In this document: positions 51,092-59,684 of the stretch, one piece after another
How positions within the stretch are numbered: the first letter of the stretch is position 1
How the letters are laid out: each line of letters starts with the position of its first letter
Assembly (NCBI GenBank): GCA_041497115.1
Contig: JBGQFW010000002.1
Location: forward strand, 1-64,000
DNA: 64,000 nt
Source of the DNA: AR5 sp041497115
Lineage (GTDB): Bacteria; Methylomirabilota; Methylomirabilia; Rokubacteriales; CSP1-6
Direction of reading: 5' to 3'
Program-made: the position numbers and the translations under genes
Notes under the pieces: generated by a model
Databases searched by the model: none
Seen by the model: the letters and a program-made list of their open reading frames with translations, nothing else
What the model was told of the DNA's origin: nothing

Positions 51092-52405
51092 CTACGCGGA
51101 ACGCGAGGGGCTTGTCAATCCGCGCTCGCCGGCGCCGGATTCGGTACTCGGAACGGGGGGTTCGCGGGCGAGGAGATAGAAGACGGCGGCGCCGACGGCG
51201 CCGAAGCCGAAGGCCACGTAGAGGAGCGGCTCGGGGCCGAGCCAGATCCACAGGAGCGCCCCCACCAGCGAGGCCCAGCACACCGCGAGGCTGCGGATGC
51301 CCCAGTAGAGGCCGACCCCCTGGGCGCGGATCTCCCGGGGCACCAGCGAGGTGATGAGCGCCTTGCGGGCGGGCTCGCCGATCTCGCGCAGGCCGTAGAC
51401 CACGAAGGCGAGCAGGAGCCCCCAGCCGTCGGGTGCCCGCGCCAGGACCAGCGGGAACAGCGCGAAGAAGACGAAGGTCACGCCGACGAAGGGCTGCAGC
51501 CCGACCACCGCCGTCATCCGCCCGACCGGCAGATAGGTCAGCAGCGCGGTGAGGTTCTGCAGCGCGAACAGCAGCCCGACGGTGGCGACATCCACCCCGC
51601 GCGTGCCGAGCAGGTACAGCACGACGAGCTCGCGCACGAGCCAGTCGCACCAGCGGGTGAACACCTCGGCCAGCAGCAGCCGCCGCAGCGCGGGCGGGAA
51701 CCGGCGGACGACCGCGCGCGCGCCGGGCCCCGGCGGCGCCGGCTCGTGGTGCGGCATGAAGCGCACCTGCAGGGCGAGCGAGATCAGCCCCAGCCCGAGC
51801 GCGGCGGCCACCAGCCAGCGCAGGCCGACGACGTAGCCGACCTCGCGACCGCCGTAGCGCGCCGCCGCCCACGCCAGCACGAAGCCGGCGATCGCCGGGC
51901 CGAGGATCTTGGGCAGCCGCTTCTGGATGGATTGCAGCGCGAAGGCCATGCCCTGCCCCGCCGTCGACACGGTGGCGCCGACGGTCGTGAACGTCACCGG
52001 CACCGACAGGGGCTCCCAGCCGACGATGAGGAGCGTGGCGACGACGGCGCCGGCCGGCGCGCCCCAGGTCAGGAACAGGCCGTAGCCGGCGATCGTGAGC
52101 ACGCCGAAGAGGATGAGCGACCCGCGGTCCCCGAGCCGCGCGGTGATCTGGCCGCCGCCCACGTAGCAGACGGCCTCGAACAGGTTGCGCAGGCACGCGT
52201 ACACGCCGACGGCCAGCAGCGCGGCCACGCTGACGCCGGCGACGGCGCCCGCGTCGGGCCGGACCTTCGCCTGCAGATACGCGGGCAAGAACGGGTTCCA
52301 CAGCTGCTCGCCGAGGCCGAAGAACAGCACGGAGACGAGCACGACGCCCACCGTGCGGTTCAGCGCCAGCGCGCCGGCCAGCGAGCCGCGCGACGCGTCC
52401 GTCAC
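51092..52405 (-). CDS. MFS transporter
   Basis: About 437 residues from GTG 52405, overlapping the MBL stop (GTGA); GTG 52411 is an alternative. About 11-12 hydrophobic helices, with the basic cytoplasmic loop GGQITARLGDRGS of MFS proteins between helices 2 and 3, and a second one, PVGRMTAVVG, in the C-half. Most similar in layout to drug/metabolite efflux MFS. The substrate is unknown. Translationally coupled to the MBL hydrolase gene upstream. Confidence 0.82.
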   Translation of the reverse strand: MTDASRGSLAGALALNRTVGVVLVSVLFFGLGEQLWNPFLPAYLQAKVRPDAGAVAGVSVAALLAVGVYACLRNLFEAVCYVGGGQITARLGDRGSLILFGVLTIAGYGLFLTWGAPAGAVVATLLIVGWEPLSVPVTFTTVGATVSTAGQGMAFALQSIQKRLPKILGPAIAGFVLAWAAARYGGREVGYVVGLRWLVAAALGLGLISLALQVRFMPHHEPAPPGPGARAVVRRFPPALRRLLLAEVFTRWCDWLVRELVVLYLLGTRGVDVATVGLLFALQNLTALLTYLPVGRMTAVVGLQPFVGVTFVFFALFPLVLARAPDGWGLLLAFVVYGLREIGEPARKALITSLVPREIRAQGVGLYWGIRSLAVCWASLVGALLWIWLGPEPLLYVAFGFGAVGAAVFYLLAREPPVPSTESGAGERGLTSPSRSA

Positions 52406-53331
52406 AGGCACGTGTGGCCGCCGGCGCCGCCGCGCAGCCGCTCCATGCCGGCCAGCATCGCCGGCAGGTCCATCGGCTGATGCAGCTCGTCGCGGAACTC
52501 CTGGTAGCAGCGCAGGACGTTGGGCAGGATGCGCTCGGGCTCGCGCCAGGACGCGTACACGCCGAGCTTGATGTCCCCGGCGGCGGCCTCGGCCGGCATG
52601 CCGGCGTCGAAGCGCCGGCGCGCCTCGCGATGCACGAGCGCCAGGTAGTCGCGCATCAGCCGCATCTCCGTCTTGGTCCCGATCGGCCCGTGGCCGGGCA
52701 CGATCACGTCGGCCTCGAAGGCGAGCGCGCGGTCGGCGGCGTCGATCCAGTGGCCGACGTGCCCCTGGAACGCCAGCGGCGTGACGCCGTGGAAGGCCAG
52801 GTCGCCCGCGAACAGGATCCGCTCGCGGGGCAGGAACACGGTGGCGTCGCCGCTGGTGTGGGCGGGGCGGCCGGGGTGCCAGAGGTGGATCTCGTGGTCG
52901 CCGTCGTGCATGACCAGGCGGTCCTCGAACGTCACCGTCGGCAGCCGCACCGTCAGCAGCGGAAACTCGCGGGCGAAGCGGGGCATGAACCGCTGGAGCA
53001 GCGGAATCGGCGGGAACCCGGGCTCGAGCTCGGCCCGGCAGCGCGCGCTGGCGATGATCGTGGCGCCGCGGAAGAAGCGATTGCCGCCGGTGTGGTCCAC
53101 GTGGTGGTGCGTGTTGATCAGCGCGCCGATCTTCCGGCGCGTAATCTTGTGGATGGCCGCCAGCAGCCGGCGCGTCATGGACGGCACCATGAGCGCGTCG
53201 ACGGCGACCGCGCCGTCGGTGCCGACGACGAGCCCGGCGTTGGAGATCCCGGTCTCGCCGGTGGCCTGGACATAGGCGAACACGCCGCGCCCGACCTCCC
53301 GCATTCCCGTCGTCCCGCCGCGCGGCCGCAT
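52402..53331 (-). CDS. MBL-fold metallo-hydrolase
   Basis: 309 residues from ATG 53331. The metal-binding THHHVDHTG is near residue 90, followed by HPGRPAHTSGDATVFLP, ILFAGDLAF and VIVPGHGPIG, as in class B3/glyoxalase-II-like quinoprotein-relay hydrolases. Start choice: TTGACA (53362-53367), 18-nt spacer, TGCTAT (53338-53343), then 6 nt to ATG 53331, i.e. leaderless; ATG 53304 is the alternative. The function is unknown; coupled to an MFS transporter. Confidence 0.85.
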   Translation of the reverse strand: MRPRGGTTGMREVGRGVFAYVQATGETGISNAGLVVGTDGAVAVDALMVPSMTRRLLAAIHKITRRKIGALINTHHHVDHTGGNRFFRGATIIASARCRAELEPGFPPIPLLQRFMPRFAREFPLLTVRLPTVTFEDRLVMHDGDHEIHLWHPGRPAHTSGDATVFLPRERILFAGDLAFHGVTPLAFQGHVGHWIDAADRALAFEADVIVPGHGPIGTKTEMRLMRDYLALVHREARRRFDAGMPAEAAAGDIKLGVYASWREPERILPNVLRCYQEFRDELHQPMDLPAMLAGMERLRGGAGGHTCL

Positions 53332-53337
53332 GCGCTG

Positions 53338-53367
53338 ATAGCAGCATGCCGGCTTTCGGAGTGTCAA
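53338..53367 (-). promoter_or_regulatory. Sigma70-like promoter of the MBL-MFS operon
   Basis: Reading left: TTGACA (53367-53362), 18-nt spacer, TGCTAT (53343-53338), then 6 nt to ATG 53331. Confidence 0.55.
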
Positions 53368-53384
53368 GGCGGGCCCCGCGATGC

Positions 53385-53390
53385 TATCGT
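53385..53390 (+). promoter_or_regulatory. -10-like TATCGT before the acyl-CoA dehydrogenase gene
   Basis: TATCGT ends exactly 6 nt before ATG 53397, with no Shine-Dalgarno between, so a leaderless start is expected. It faces the MBL promoter across about 20 bp. Confidence 0.5.
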
Positions 53391-53396
53391 GCCGGC

Positions 53397-55169
53397 ATGG
53401 CGACCCCCGACGCGATGCCCACCACGCGGGGAACGAATTTCTACCTCGCCGATCCCAACCTGGCGTTCGTCTGCGCGACCGTCATGCGCCCCGAGGACTT
53501 CGCCCGCGCGCGGCCCCATCTGCAGATGATGGGCGAGACGGCCGGCGGCGAGCTCGACGCGCTGGCCGCCGTCGCCGACAAGCACCCGCCCACGCTCCGC
53601 ACCCACGACGAGACGGGCCGCCGCGTGGACGAGGTCGTGCGCCACCCGGCCTACGCGGCGATGGAGCGGATCGCGTTCGAGCGCTTCGGCCTCCACGCGA
53701 TGTCGCACCGCGAGGGGGTGCTGGGGTGGCCGGGGCGCGTGCCGCACGCCGTCAAGTACGCGCTCTCCTACCTGTTCTCGCAGGCCGAGTTCGGGCTGCT
53801 GTGCCCGGTGTCGGTGACCGACTCGACCGCCCGCATGCTGCGCTGGTTCGCCGCCGACGAGGTGAAGGCGCGCTTCCTGCCGCTGCTCACGACGACCGAC
53901 TTCGACGCGCTCTGGCAGGGCGCGCAGTGGATGACCGAGAAGACCGGCGGCTCCGACGTCGGCGCGTCCACCACGCGGGCGCGCCGGGACGCCGACGGCA
54001 CCTGGCGCCTGTGGGGCGACAAGTGGTTCTGCTCCGTCGCCAACGCCGGCGCCGCGCTCGCGCTGGCCCGGCCCGAGGGCGCGCCCGCCGGCACCCGCGG
54101 CCTCGCGCTGTTCCTGGTGCCCCGGCTCCTCGCCGACGGGACGCGGAACGCGTGGACGCTCAACCGGCTCAAGGACAAGTTCGGCTCGCGCTCGATGGCG
54201 ACCGGCGAGGTGACGCTCGACGGCGCGCTGGGCCTCCTCGTCGGCGATCCCGCGCGCGGCTTCGCCCAGATGATGGAGATGGTCAACGTCTCCCGGCTCT
54301 CCAACGCGATGCGCGCCGCCGGCATCATGCGCCGCAGCGTGCTGGAGTCCGTCGTCCACGCGCGCGGTCGCTCGGCCTTCGGCCGCCCGCTCATCGACCT
54401 GCCCCAGCTCCGGCGCGACCTGCTCGAGATGACGCTCGACGCCGAGGCCGGCTGCTCGGTCGTCCTCAACGCGGCGGCCCTGCTCGACCGCGCCGACGCC
54501 GGCGACGCCGGCGCGGGCGCGCTGATCCGCCTCGTCATCCCGCTCGCCAAGTACTGGCTCACCGCCCGCGCCCGCGTGGTGGCGAGCGAGGCGATGAACG
54601 TGCGCGGCGGCAACGGCTACGTCGAGGAATGGGTCAACGCGCGCCTGGTGCGCGACGCCTATCTCGGCGCCATCTGGGAGGGGTCCACCAACGTCGTCGC
54701 CCTCGACGTCCAGCGCGCGATCCTGCGCGAGGGCGCCTTCGAGCCGCTGGCCGACTTCGTCCAGGCGCGCCTGGACGCGGTCACCGAGCCGCGCGCCAAG
54801 CCGTGGGTGGACGTCGTGGGCGCCACCGTGGCCACGCTCCGCCGGCGCCTCGCCGCCTGGCCCGGGATGGAGACCGCCGAGCGCGAGCTGGACGCGCGGC
54901 CGGTGGCCGACGCGCTCTACCACGCGCTGGCCGGCGCGCTCCTGCTGGCCGAGGGGCAGACCCTGTGGCGCGAGGGGCAGAGCGCGCGCAAGCTGCTGGC
55001 CGGCGCGCTCTATCTGCGGAAGTGGCTCCGGCCGCCGGCGGCGCCGGCCTCCGTGTTCTCCGCCCGCGAGTGCGAGTGGCTGCCGGCCCTGATCGACTGG
55101 ACGCCGGTCCCCGCCGACGCCCTGCCGGCGGAGCCCGGGTGGGAACTTCACGGCCGCCCGCCGGTCTAA
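53397..55169 (+). CDS. AidB-like acyl-CoA dehydrogenase
   Basis: 590 residues from ATG 53397. Acyl-CoA dehydrogenase core: GLLCPVSVTDSTARML, QWMTEKTGGSDVGAS (FAD/substrate region), WRLWGDKWFCSVANAG, GRSAFGRPL and AMNVRGGNGYVEEW near the catalytic base, then IWEGSTNVVALDV. The long N-terminal extension (about 100 residues, GTNFYLADPNLAFVC) and C-terminal helical domain are those of AidB/adaptive-response proteins rather than short-chain dehydrogenases. The substrate is unknown. The stop is 2 nt before the sigma factor gene. Confidence 0.88.
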   Translation: MATPDAMPTTRGTNFYLADPNLAFVCATVMRPEDFARARPHLQMMGETAGGELDALAAVADKHPPTLRTHDETGRRVDEVVRHPAYAAMERIAFERFGLHAMSHREGVLGWPGRVPHAVKYALSYLFSQAEFGLLCPVSVTDSTARMLRWFAADEVKARFLPLLTTTDFDALWQGAQWMTEKTGGSDVGASTTRARRDADGTWRLWGDKWFCSVANAGAALALARPEGAPAGTRGLALFLVPRLLADGTRNAWTLNRLKDKFGSRSMATGEVTLDGALGLLVGDPARGFAQMMEMVNVSRLSNAMRAAGIMRRSVLESVVHARGRSAFGRPLIDLPQLRRDLLEMTLDAEAGCSVVLNAAALLDRADAGDAGAGALIRLVIPLAKYWLTARARVVASEAMNVRGGNGYVEEWVNARLVRDAYLGAIWEGSTNVVALDVQRAILREGAFEPLADFVQARLDAVTEPRAKPWVDVVGATVATLRRRLAAWPGMETAERELDARPVADALYHALAGALLLAEGQTLWREGQSARKLLAGALYLRKWLRPPAAPASVFSARECEWLPALIDWTPVPADALPAEPGWELHGRPPV

Positions 55170-55171
55170 CG

Positions 55172-55729
55172 GTGCGTGAGCCCTCCGCCGACGACGCGGC
55201 GCTGCTCGCGCGCCTGTGCGCCGGCGACGCGAGGGCCTTCGAGGCGCTCGTGAGCACCTACCAGCATCGCGTGTTCGGCGTCGCCCTCCGGATGCTCGGC
55301 AGCCGCGTGGAGGCCGAGGACGTCGCCCAGGAGACGTTCCTGCGCGCCCACCGCGCGCTCGGCGCGTTCCGCGGCGACGCGCGGCTCGGCACCTGGCTCT
55401 ACGCCATCGTCTCCCGGCTCTGCCTGAATCACCTGGCCTCGGCGCCGCGGCGCCACGAGCGGAGCGACGACGCCGCGCTGCTGCGCCTGGCGGCGCCGGC
55501 CGCCGACGCCGCCGCCGCGCTGGAGCGCAGCGAGCTGGAGGCGGCGCTGCAGCAGGCCATCGCCGAGCTGCCCCACGAGCGGCGGATCGTCGTCGTCCTG
55601 CGCGACCTCGAGGGGCTCGCCTACGAGGAGATCGCCGAGACGCTCGGCCTGGAGCTCGGCACCGTGCGCTCGCGGCTGCACCGCGCGCGGCTGGACCTCA
55701 AGGCGAAGCTGGAGCGCTTCCTGCCATGA
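55172..55729 (+). CDS. ECF-type sigma-70 family RNA polymerase sigma factor
   Basis: 185 residues from GTG 55172. Region 2: FEALVSTYQHRVFGVALRML, VEAEDVAQETFLRAHRAL (-10 recognition) and LGTWLYAIVSRLCLNHL. Region 4: ELPHERRIVVVLRDLEGLAY then EIAETLGLELGTVRSRLHRA helix-turn-helix. It directs a stress or envelope regulon. The stop overlaps the start of the anti-sigma gene (ATGA), the usual ECF arrangement. Confidence 0.93.
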   Translation: MREPSADDAALLARLCAGDARAFEALVSTYQHRVFGVALRMLGSRVEAEDVAQETFLRAHRALGAFRGDARLGTWLYAIVSRLCLNHLASAPRRHERSDDAALLRLAAPAADAAAALERSELEAALQQAIAELPHERRIVVVLRDLEGLAYEEIAETLGLELGTVRSRLHRARLDLKAKLERFLP

Positions 55730-56610
55730 CCTGCGCCGAGAGCCGCGATCTCTTCTCCGCGCGCGCCGACGGCGCGCTGACGGCGGCCGAGCGCGACGGG
55801 CTCGAGGCCCACCTGGCGTCGTGCGCCGACTGCCGGCGCGAGTGGCAGCGCTTCGCGGCGACGGTGGGGCTGCTGCAGGCGGTGGAGCCCGCCCGCGCGC
55901 CGGCCGGGTTCGTCGAGCGCGTGGTGGCGGCGGCCCGCCCGCAGCCGTGGCCACGCCGGCTGCTGCGCGGCGTGCTCGTGCCCTGGCCGGTCAAGCTCCC
56001 GCTGGAGGCCGCCGCGGTGGTGCTCGTGGCCGGCCTCGCCGTGCTGATCTTCCAGCGCTCGCCGGAGCTGCAGCGCGCGACGCGCGCCCCCGAGCCGCCG
56101 GCGGCGACCCCGTCGGCGCCGGCGCCCGCCGTCCCGGCCGAGCGCGAAGCGCCGCGGCCGACCGACGCGCTGCGCTTCATGGCGCCCGAGCGCGCGGCGC
56201 CGCCGATGGGCGCCGCGGCGCCGCCGCCCGAGAAGGAGGCGCTCCAGCACGCGCCGGAGACGCCGGCCGCGAAGACGGAGGCGGCCGCCCGTCGTGACGC
56301 CGCCGACCGTCCGGCCCCGGCGGCGCCCTCCCTGCTCCTGTCCCGCTCCGTCGCGCGGCCGTCCGACGTCGAGGCGCGGCTGTCCGTCGCCGATCGCGCG
56401 GCCGCCGCGCGCGAGATCGCGGCGCTCGTCGCCCGCCTCGGCGGCACGCTGGTCCCGCCCGGCGAGGAGGGCCCGCTGCAGATCCGGCTGTCGCGCGAGG
56501 CCTACGCCGCCCTCGCGCGCGAGCTGGCGCGCCTGGGATCGTTCCGCATCGAGCGCCAGCCTGCCGAGCTGCCGGCGAGCGTCCTCGTCACGCTGCGCCT
56601 GACCGACTGA
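55726..56610 (+). CDS. Zinc-finger anti-sigma factor with transmembrane segment
   Basis: 294 residues from ATG 55726. The N-terminal zf-HC2 module has HLASCADCRREW (His-x3-Cys-x2-Cys), which holds the sigma factor. One transmembrane helix lies at about residues 98-115 (AAAVVLVAGLAVLIF). Outside it a Pro/Ala-rich linker leads to a C-terminal domain of about 80 residues (LSVADRAAAAREIAALVARL, repeated beta/alpha) that may sense envelope signals, like DUF4349-type domains. Co-translated with the sigma gene. Confidence 0.88.
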   Translation: MTCAESRDLFSARADGALTAAERDGLEAHLASCADCRREWQRFAATVGLLQAVEPARAPAGFVERVVAAARPQPWPRRLLRGVLVPWPVKLPLEAAAVVLVAGLAVLIFQRSPELQRATRAPEPPAATPSAPAPAVPAEREAPRPTDALRFMAPERAAPPMGAAAPPPEKEALQHAPETPAAKTEAAARRDAADRPAPAAPSLLLSRSVARPSDVEARLSVADRAAAAREIAALVARLGGTLVPPGEEGPLQIRLSREAYAALARELARLGSFRIERQPAELPASVLVTLRLTD

Positions 56611-56622
56611 CGGGCGCGAGGC

Positions 56623-57015
56623 TCAGGCCGGGCGGCGCAGCGCGCTGGCGACGAGATGGTCGAGGTACGGGAACTTCACGGGCTTGGGCAGGTAGGAGAA
56701 CGCGCCGTCCTTGATCACCTCGCCGGCGACGCGTGTGCTCTCGTTGCCGGTGACCATGATGACCGGGATCGTCGAGTCGATGGCGCGGATCGCGCGCAGC
56801 GCGGCCGCGCCGTCCATCCCGGGCATCTCGATGTCGAGCAGCACCAGCGCCGGCCGCCGGCGGCGCACCGCGGCCACCGCCTCGGCGCCGTCGGCGGCCG
56901 TCTCGACCGCATAGCCGCGCGGGACGTACTCCTGCTGGAAGTACGCGACGAGCACCGCGCGCACCGACGCCTCGTCGTCCACGACCAGGATGGTTCCGGC
57001 CGACGCCTCGGTCAC
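56623..57015 (-). CDS. Single-domain response regulator
   Basis: 130 residues from GTG 57015 (TATCGT box 7 nt upstream, leaderless-like; GTG 57045 is a longer option). Receiver motifs: ILVVDDEASVR, phospho-acceptor VLLDIEMPGMDG, IMVTGNES and YLPKPVKFPYL. No output domain, so it acts by protein contact as CheY/Spo0F-like relays do. It diverges from the histidine kinase gene at 57166, its likely partner. Confidence 0.9.
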   Translation of the reverse strand: MTEASAGTILVVDDEASVRAVLVAYFQQEYVPRGYAVETAADGAEAVAAVRRRRPALVLLDIEMPGMDGAAALRAIRAIDSTIPVIMVTGNESTRVAGEVIKDGAFSYLPKPVKFPYLDHLVASALRRPA

Positions 57016-57165
57016 GAGGGCGACGATAACATCTGACCGGGGCACCGCAGTAGTGTGGACGAAAACTGACCGGCCCGGGACAGTCTGGCGTCAGAAACAG
57101 CCGGGACAACAGGCAGTTAGCTGCCACGTCGCCCTGGTGTTTCGATTGCACCACGATCGAATCCA

Positions 57166-58590
57166 GTGAGCCAGTCGACAAAGCCCAGACGGCTGATCAA
57201 CGGCGGGCCCGTGGCCGAGCCGCCGGCGGTGGTCCGCCCGGCGGCCGTCGCGCCCGTCGAGCGCCCGGCGAGCGACGAGACCCGTGCGCTCGCGCAGGCG
57301 AGGCGCCGGCAGCGCAGCCTGCGCCAGGAGTTCGGCGTCCGCCTCGCGGTCACCGCGCTGCTGCTGGTGTTCTGCGAGGCGGTCGCGGTCGACCACGTCG
57401 TCGCCTCCGTCGTCCGCCTCACCGCGGTGATCGGTCTCGTCTTGAACGTGCCGTACTACCTGGCGATCCGCACGGGCTTCCACCTGCGGGCCCAGGCGTA
57501 TCTGCGGATGCTGATCGACGTCGGCCTCATCACCGCCGGCCTCTACGGCGCCGGCGGCCTCGGCGCCGCCCCGTACATCGGCGTCTACGCGATCGTGCCC
57601 GTCTACACGGCCTTCGTCTTCTCGAGCCACGCCTGCGTGCTGGCCACCGCGTTCGCCACGCTCACCTATCTCGCCGTGGCCTTCTCGCAAGTGGCCGGCG
57701 TGCTGCCGTACACGCGGCCGCCGCTGCCGGAGGCCGGGCTGATCGCCGCCTTCAACCTGCTCGCGCTGAACATCGTCGGCGGGCTGGCCGCGCTGCTGGC
57801 CGAGGCCTACCGCGCGAGCCGCCACCGGCTGGCCGCGCTCTACGACGAGCTGGCGCGCGCCCACGACGAGTCGCTCAAGCTCACCGTCGAGATCCAGGCG
57901 GCGGCCCGGCGCTACGTGCTGAGCGAGGTGGTGGCCGGCGTCACCCACGACGTGCGCAACGCGCTGCAGGGCGCGTTCGGCCACCTGTGGCTGGCGCGGC
58001 GCACGGGGCATCCCCTGGCGCCCGAGGCGGCGGCGCACCTCGAGCAGGTCGAGCAGGCCTGCGAGAGCGCGATGCGGATCATCCGCACCACGCTGGACAT
58101 GGCGCGCCGTCCCACGCCCGGGCGCGAGGTGGTCCGGATCCCCGACGTCGTCCGGCGCGTGGCCGAGCTCAAGACGTTCGACCTGCGCCGCGACGGCATC
58201 GCGCTGCAGGTCGCGATGCCCGACGGGCTGCCGCGCGTGCTCGCCTCGCCCTACCAGCTGCAGCAGGTGCTGCTCAACGTGGTCGGCAACGCCCAGGACG
58301 AGCTGCGGGTGAGCGCGGGGCGGCGGGAGATCGGGATCGCCGGGCTCACGGCGCCGGGCCACGTGGTCGTCGAGGTGTGGGACACCGGTCCGGGCTTCGC
58401 CCCCGGCGTCCTGCCGCACGTGTTCGAGCCCTTCTACACCACGAAGGCGACCGGTACCGGGCTGGGGCTGGCGGTCTCGGCCGGCATCATCGAGGCCTTC
58501 GGCGGCACCATCGCCGTCGAGAACCGCCGCGAGGGCGGCGCGCTCTTCCGCCTCACCCTGCCCGCCGCTGACGGCGCGCCGCCCGACTGA
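57166..58590 (+). CDS. Membrane sensor histidine kinase
   Basis: 474 residues from GTG 57166. A disordered Pro/Ala N-terminus (about 45 residues) is followed by about six transmembrane helices (residues 60-215, e.g. LTALLLVFCEAVAV-like and AFNLLALNIVGGLAALLA). Coiled coil, then H box VAGVTHDVRNALQG, N box VVGNAQDEL, G boxes WDTGPGFAPGVL and GTGLGLAVSAGI. The membrane part may itself sense. Divergent from the receiver gene at 56623-57015. Confidence 0.9.
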   Translation: MSQSTKPRRLINGGPVAEPPAVVRPAAVAPVERPASDETRALAQARRRQRSLRQEFGVRLAVTALLLVFCEAVAVDHVVASVVRLTAVIGLVLNVPYYLAIRTGFHLRAQAYLRMLIDVGLITAGLYGAGGLGAAPYIGVYAIVPVYTAFVFSSHACVLATAFATLTYLAVAFSQVAGVLPYTRPPLPEAGLIAAFNLLALNIVGGLAALLAEAYRASRHRLAALYDELARAHDESLKLTVEIQAAARRYVLSEVVAGVTHDVRNALQGAFGHLWLARRTGHPLAPEAAAHLEQVEQACESAMRIIRTTLDMARRPTPGREVVRIPDVVRRVAELKTFDLRRDGIALQVAMPDGLPRVLASPYQLQQVLLNVVGNAQDELRVSAGRREIGIAGLTAPGHVVVEVWDTGPGFAPGVLPHVFEPFYTTKATGTGLGLAVSAGIIEAFGGTIAVENRREGGALFRLTLPAADGAPPD

Positions 58591-58648
58591 CGGCGGCCGC
58601 CGCCGAATTTCCTGCGAGGATCGGACCGCCACCCGGTTTAATGGCGGT

Positions 58649-59155
58649 GTGGAGCTGCTGCCGAGAGAAGAGGTAGCCCTCCTGCTGGGAAGCCTGACGG
58701 CCTGCGGCTTCCTCGTCCTCGGTATCCTCGACGTGCTCTGGCCTCCTGCCCCGAGTCGGCGGCGCGCGAGCCCCCGCTCGTCGTCGAAGGCGCCGGCGGC
58801 GCCGCCCGCCGCAGTTCCGCCGCCGGCGTCCTCCGACGAGCCGCGTCCGCTCCCCCCGGCGCCGCCCGCGCTGAGCGTCGGACGGCTGCTCCTGGGGCAT
58901 GCGCGCGGCGAGACCAACCTCGAGCGCCGGGTGACCATCCTCACGCGCGCCGTCGCCGGGCTCACCCGCAGCGCGCAGGCCGCCCCGGCCGACACGGAAT
59001 TGGCGGCGACGCTGGCGGCGTCACGGGCGCTCCTGTGGGAGACGTGGGAGCAGATCGCGCTGGCCCGGCTGGCCGCCGCGATGCCCTGGGGCGCCACCGC
59101 GCTGACCGCCGCGCCGGGCGAGTCCCGCCTGGCGGCGGCCACCCGCCCGGCCTGA
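58649..59155 (+). CDS. Membrane-anchored protein of unknown function
   Basis: 168 residues from GTG 58649; TTTAAT (58637-58642) is 6 nt upstream, so leaderless-like. One transmembrane helix (about residues 9-31, ALLLGSLTACGFLVLGILDV). Then a Pro/Ala/Ser linker (35-75) and a C-terminal helical domain (80-150, LERRVTILTRAVAGLTRSAQ). No recognised family. It follows the histidine kinase gene by 58 nt. Confidence 0.55.
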   Translation: MELLPREEVALLLGSLTACGFLVLGILDVLWPPAPSRRRASPRSSSKAPAAPPAAVPPPASSDEPRPLPPAPPALSVGRLLLGHARGETNLERRVTILTRAVAGLTRSAQAAPADTELAATLAASRALLWETWEQIALARLAAAMPWGATALTAAPGESRLAAATRPA

Positions 59156-59156
59156 C

Positions 59157-59684
59157 CTAGTTCGCCGAGCCGATCCTACGGAGCAGGCGCCGGATGCTCG
59201 GGTGAGCGTCCCCGTGCGGGTCCGTCAACAGCACGTCACCGATCTGCGCCGTCGGCTGGCTGGTGCGCGGGTCGCGAACCGGCTCGAGCACGACCTGACA
59301 CTCGCTCGTCCGCGAGGACGATGCGCCCTCCGACTCCTGCTGCACCAGGCGGCCGCCCGGCTCGACGGTCCATCGCGCCGTGCCGGGGGTCCTCGCCAGC
59401 GCGCGCTGCTCTTCGGGCGAGAACGGCAGCGTCGAGGCCACGTACACCATCGTGGCGTCGGCGTGGAAGACGTAGCGCTGGTGCGGCTGAAAGGCCGGGT
59501 CCGCGCGGTCCACCTCGACGCCGGACGGGACCCCCAGCCGCAGCACGCGCCAGATGCCGGGCAGGTCGGTGCGCCGGCACGGGCGCATGGGCGTGTCGGG
59601 CTCGACGGCGACCGCCGGCGCCGCGGCGAGCACCGCCAGCGCCAGCGCCGGCACGGCCCGGCGCGCGACCGACCCGACCCTCAC
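59157..59684 (-). CDS. Secreted protein of unknown function
   Basis: 175 residues from GTG 59684, overlapping the ftsK stop (GTGA). Signal peptide RRAVPALALAVLAAAPAVA. The mature part begins with RPCRRTDLPGIWRVLRLG and continues with a beta-strand-rich pattern (YVFHADATMVYVAST, TARWTVEPGGRLVQQ), like small lipocalin-type domains, though I cannot assign a family. Two cysteines could form a disulfide. Co-translated with ftsK. Confidence 0.6.
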   Translation of the reverse strand: MRVGSVARRAVPALALAVLAAAPAVAVEPDTPMRPCRRTDLPGIWRVLRLGVPSGVEVDRADPAFQPHQRYVFHADATMVYVASTLPFSPEEQRALARTPGTARWTVEPGGRLVQQESEGASSSRTSECQVVLEPVRDPRTSQPTAQIGDVLLTDPHGDAHPSIRRLLRRIGSAN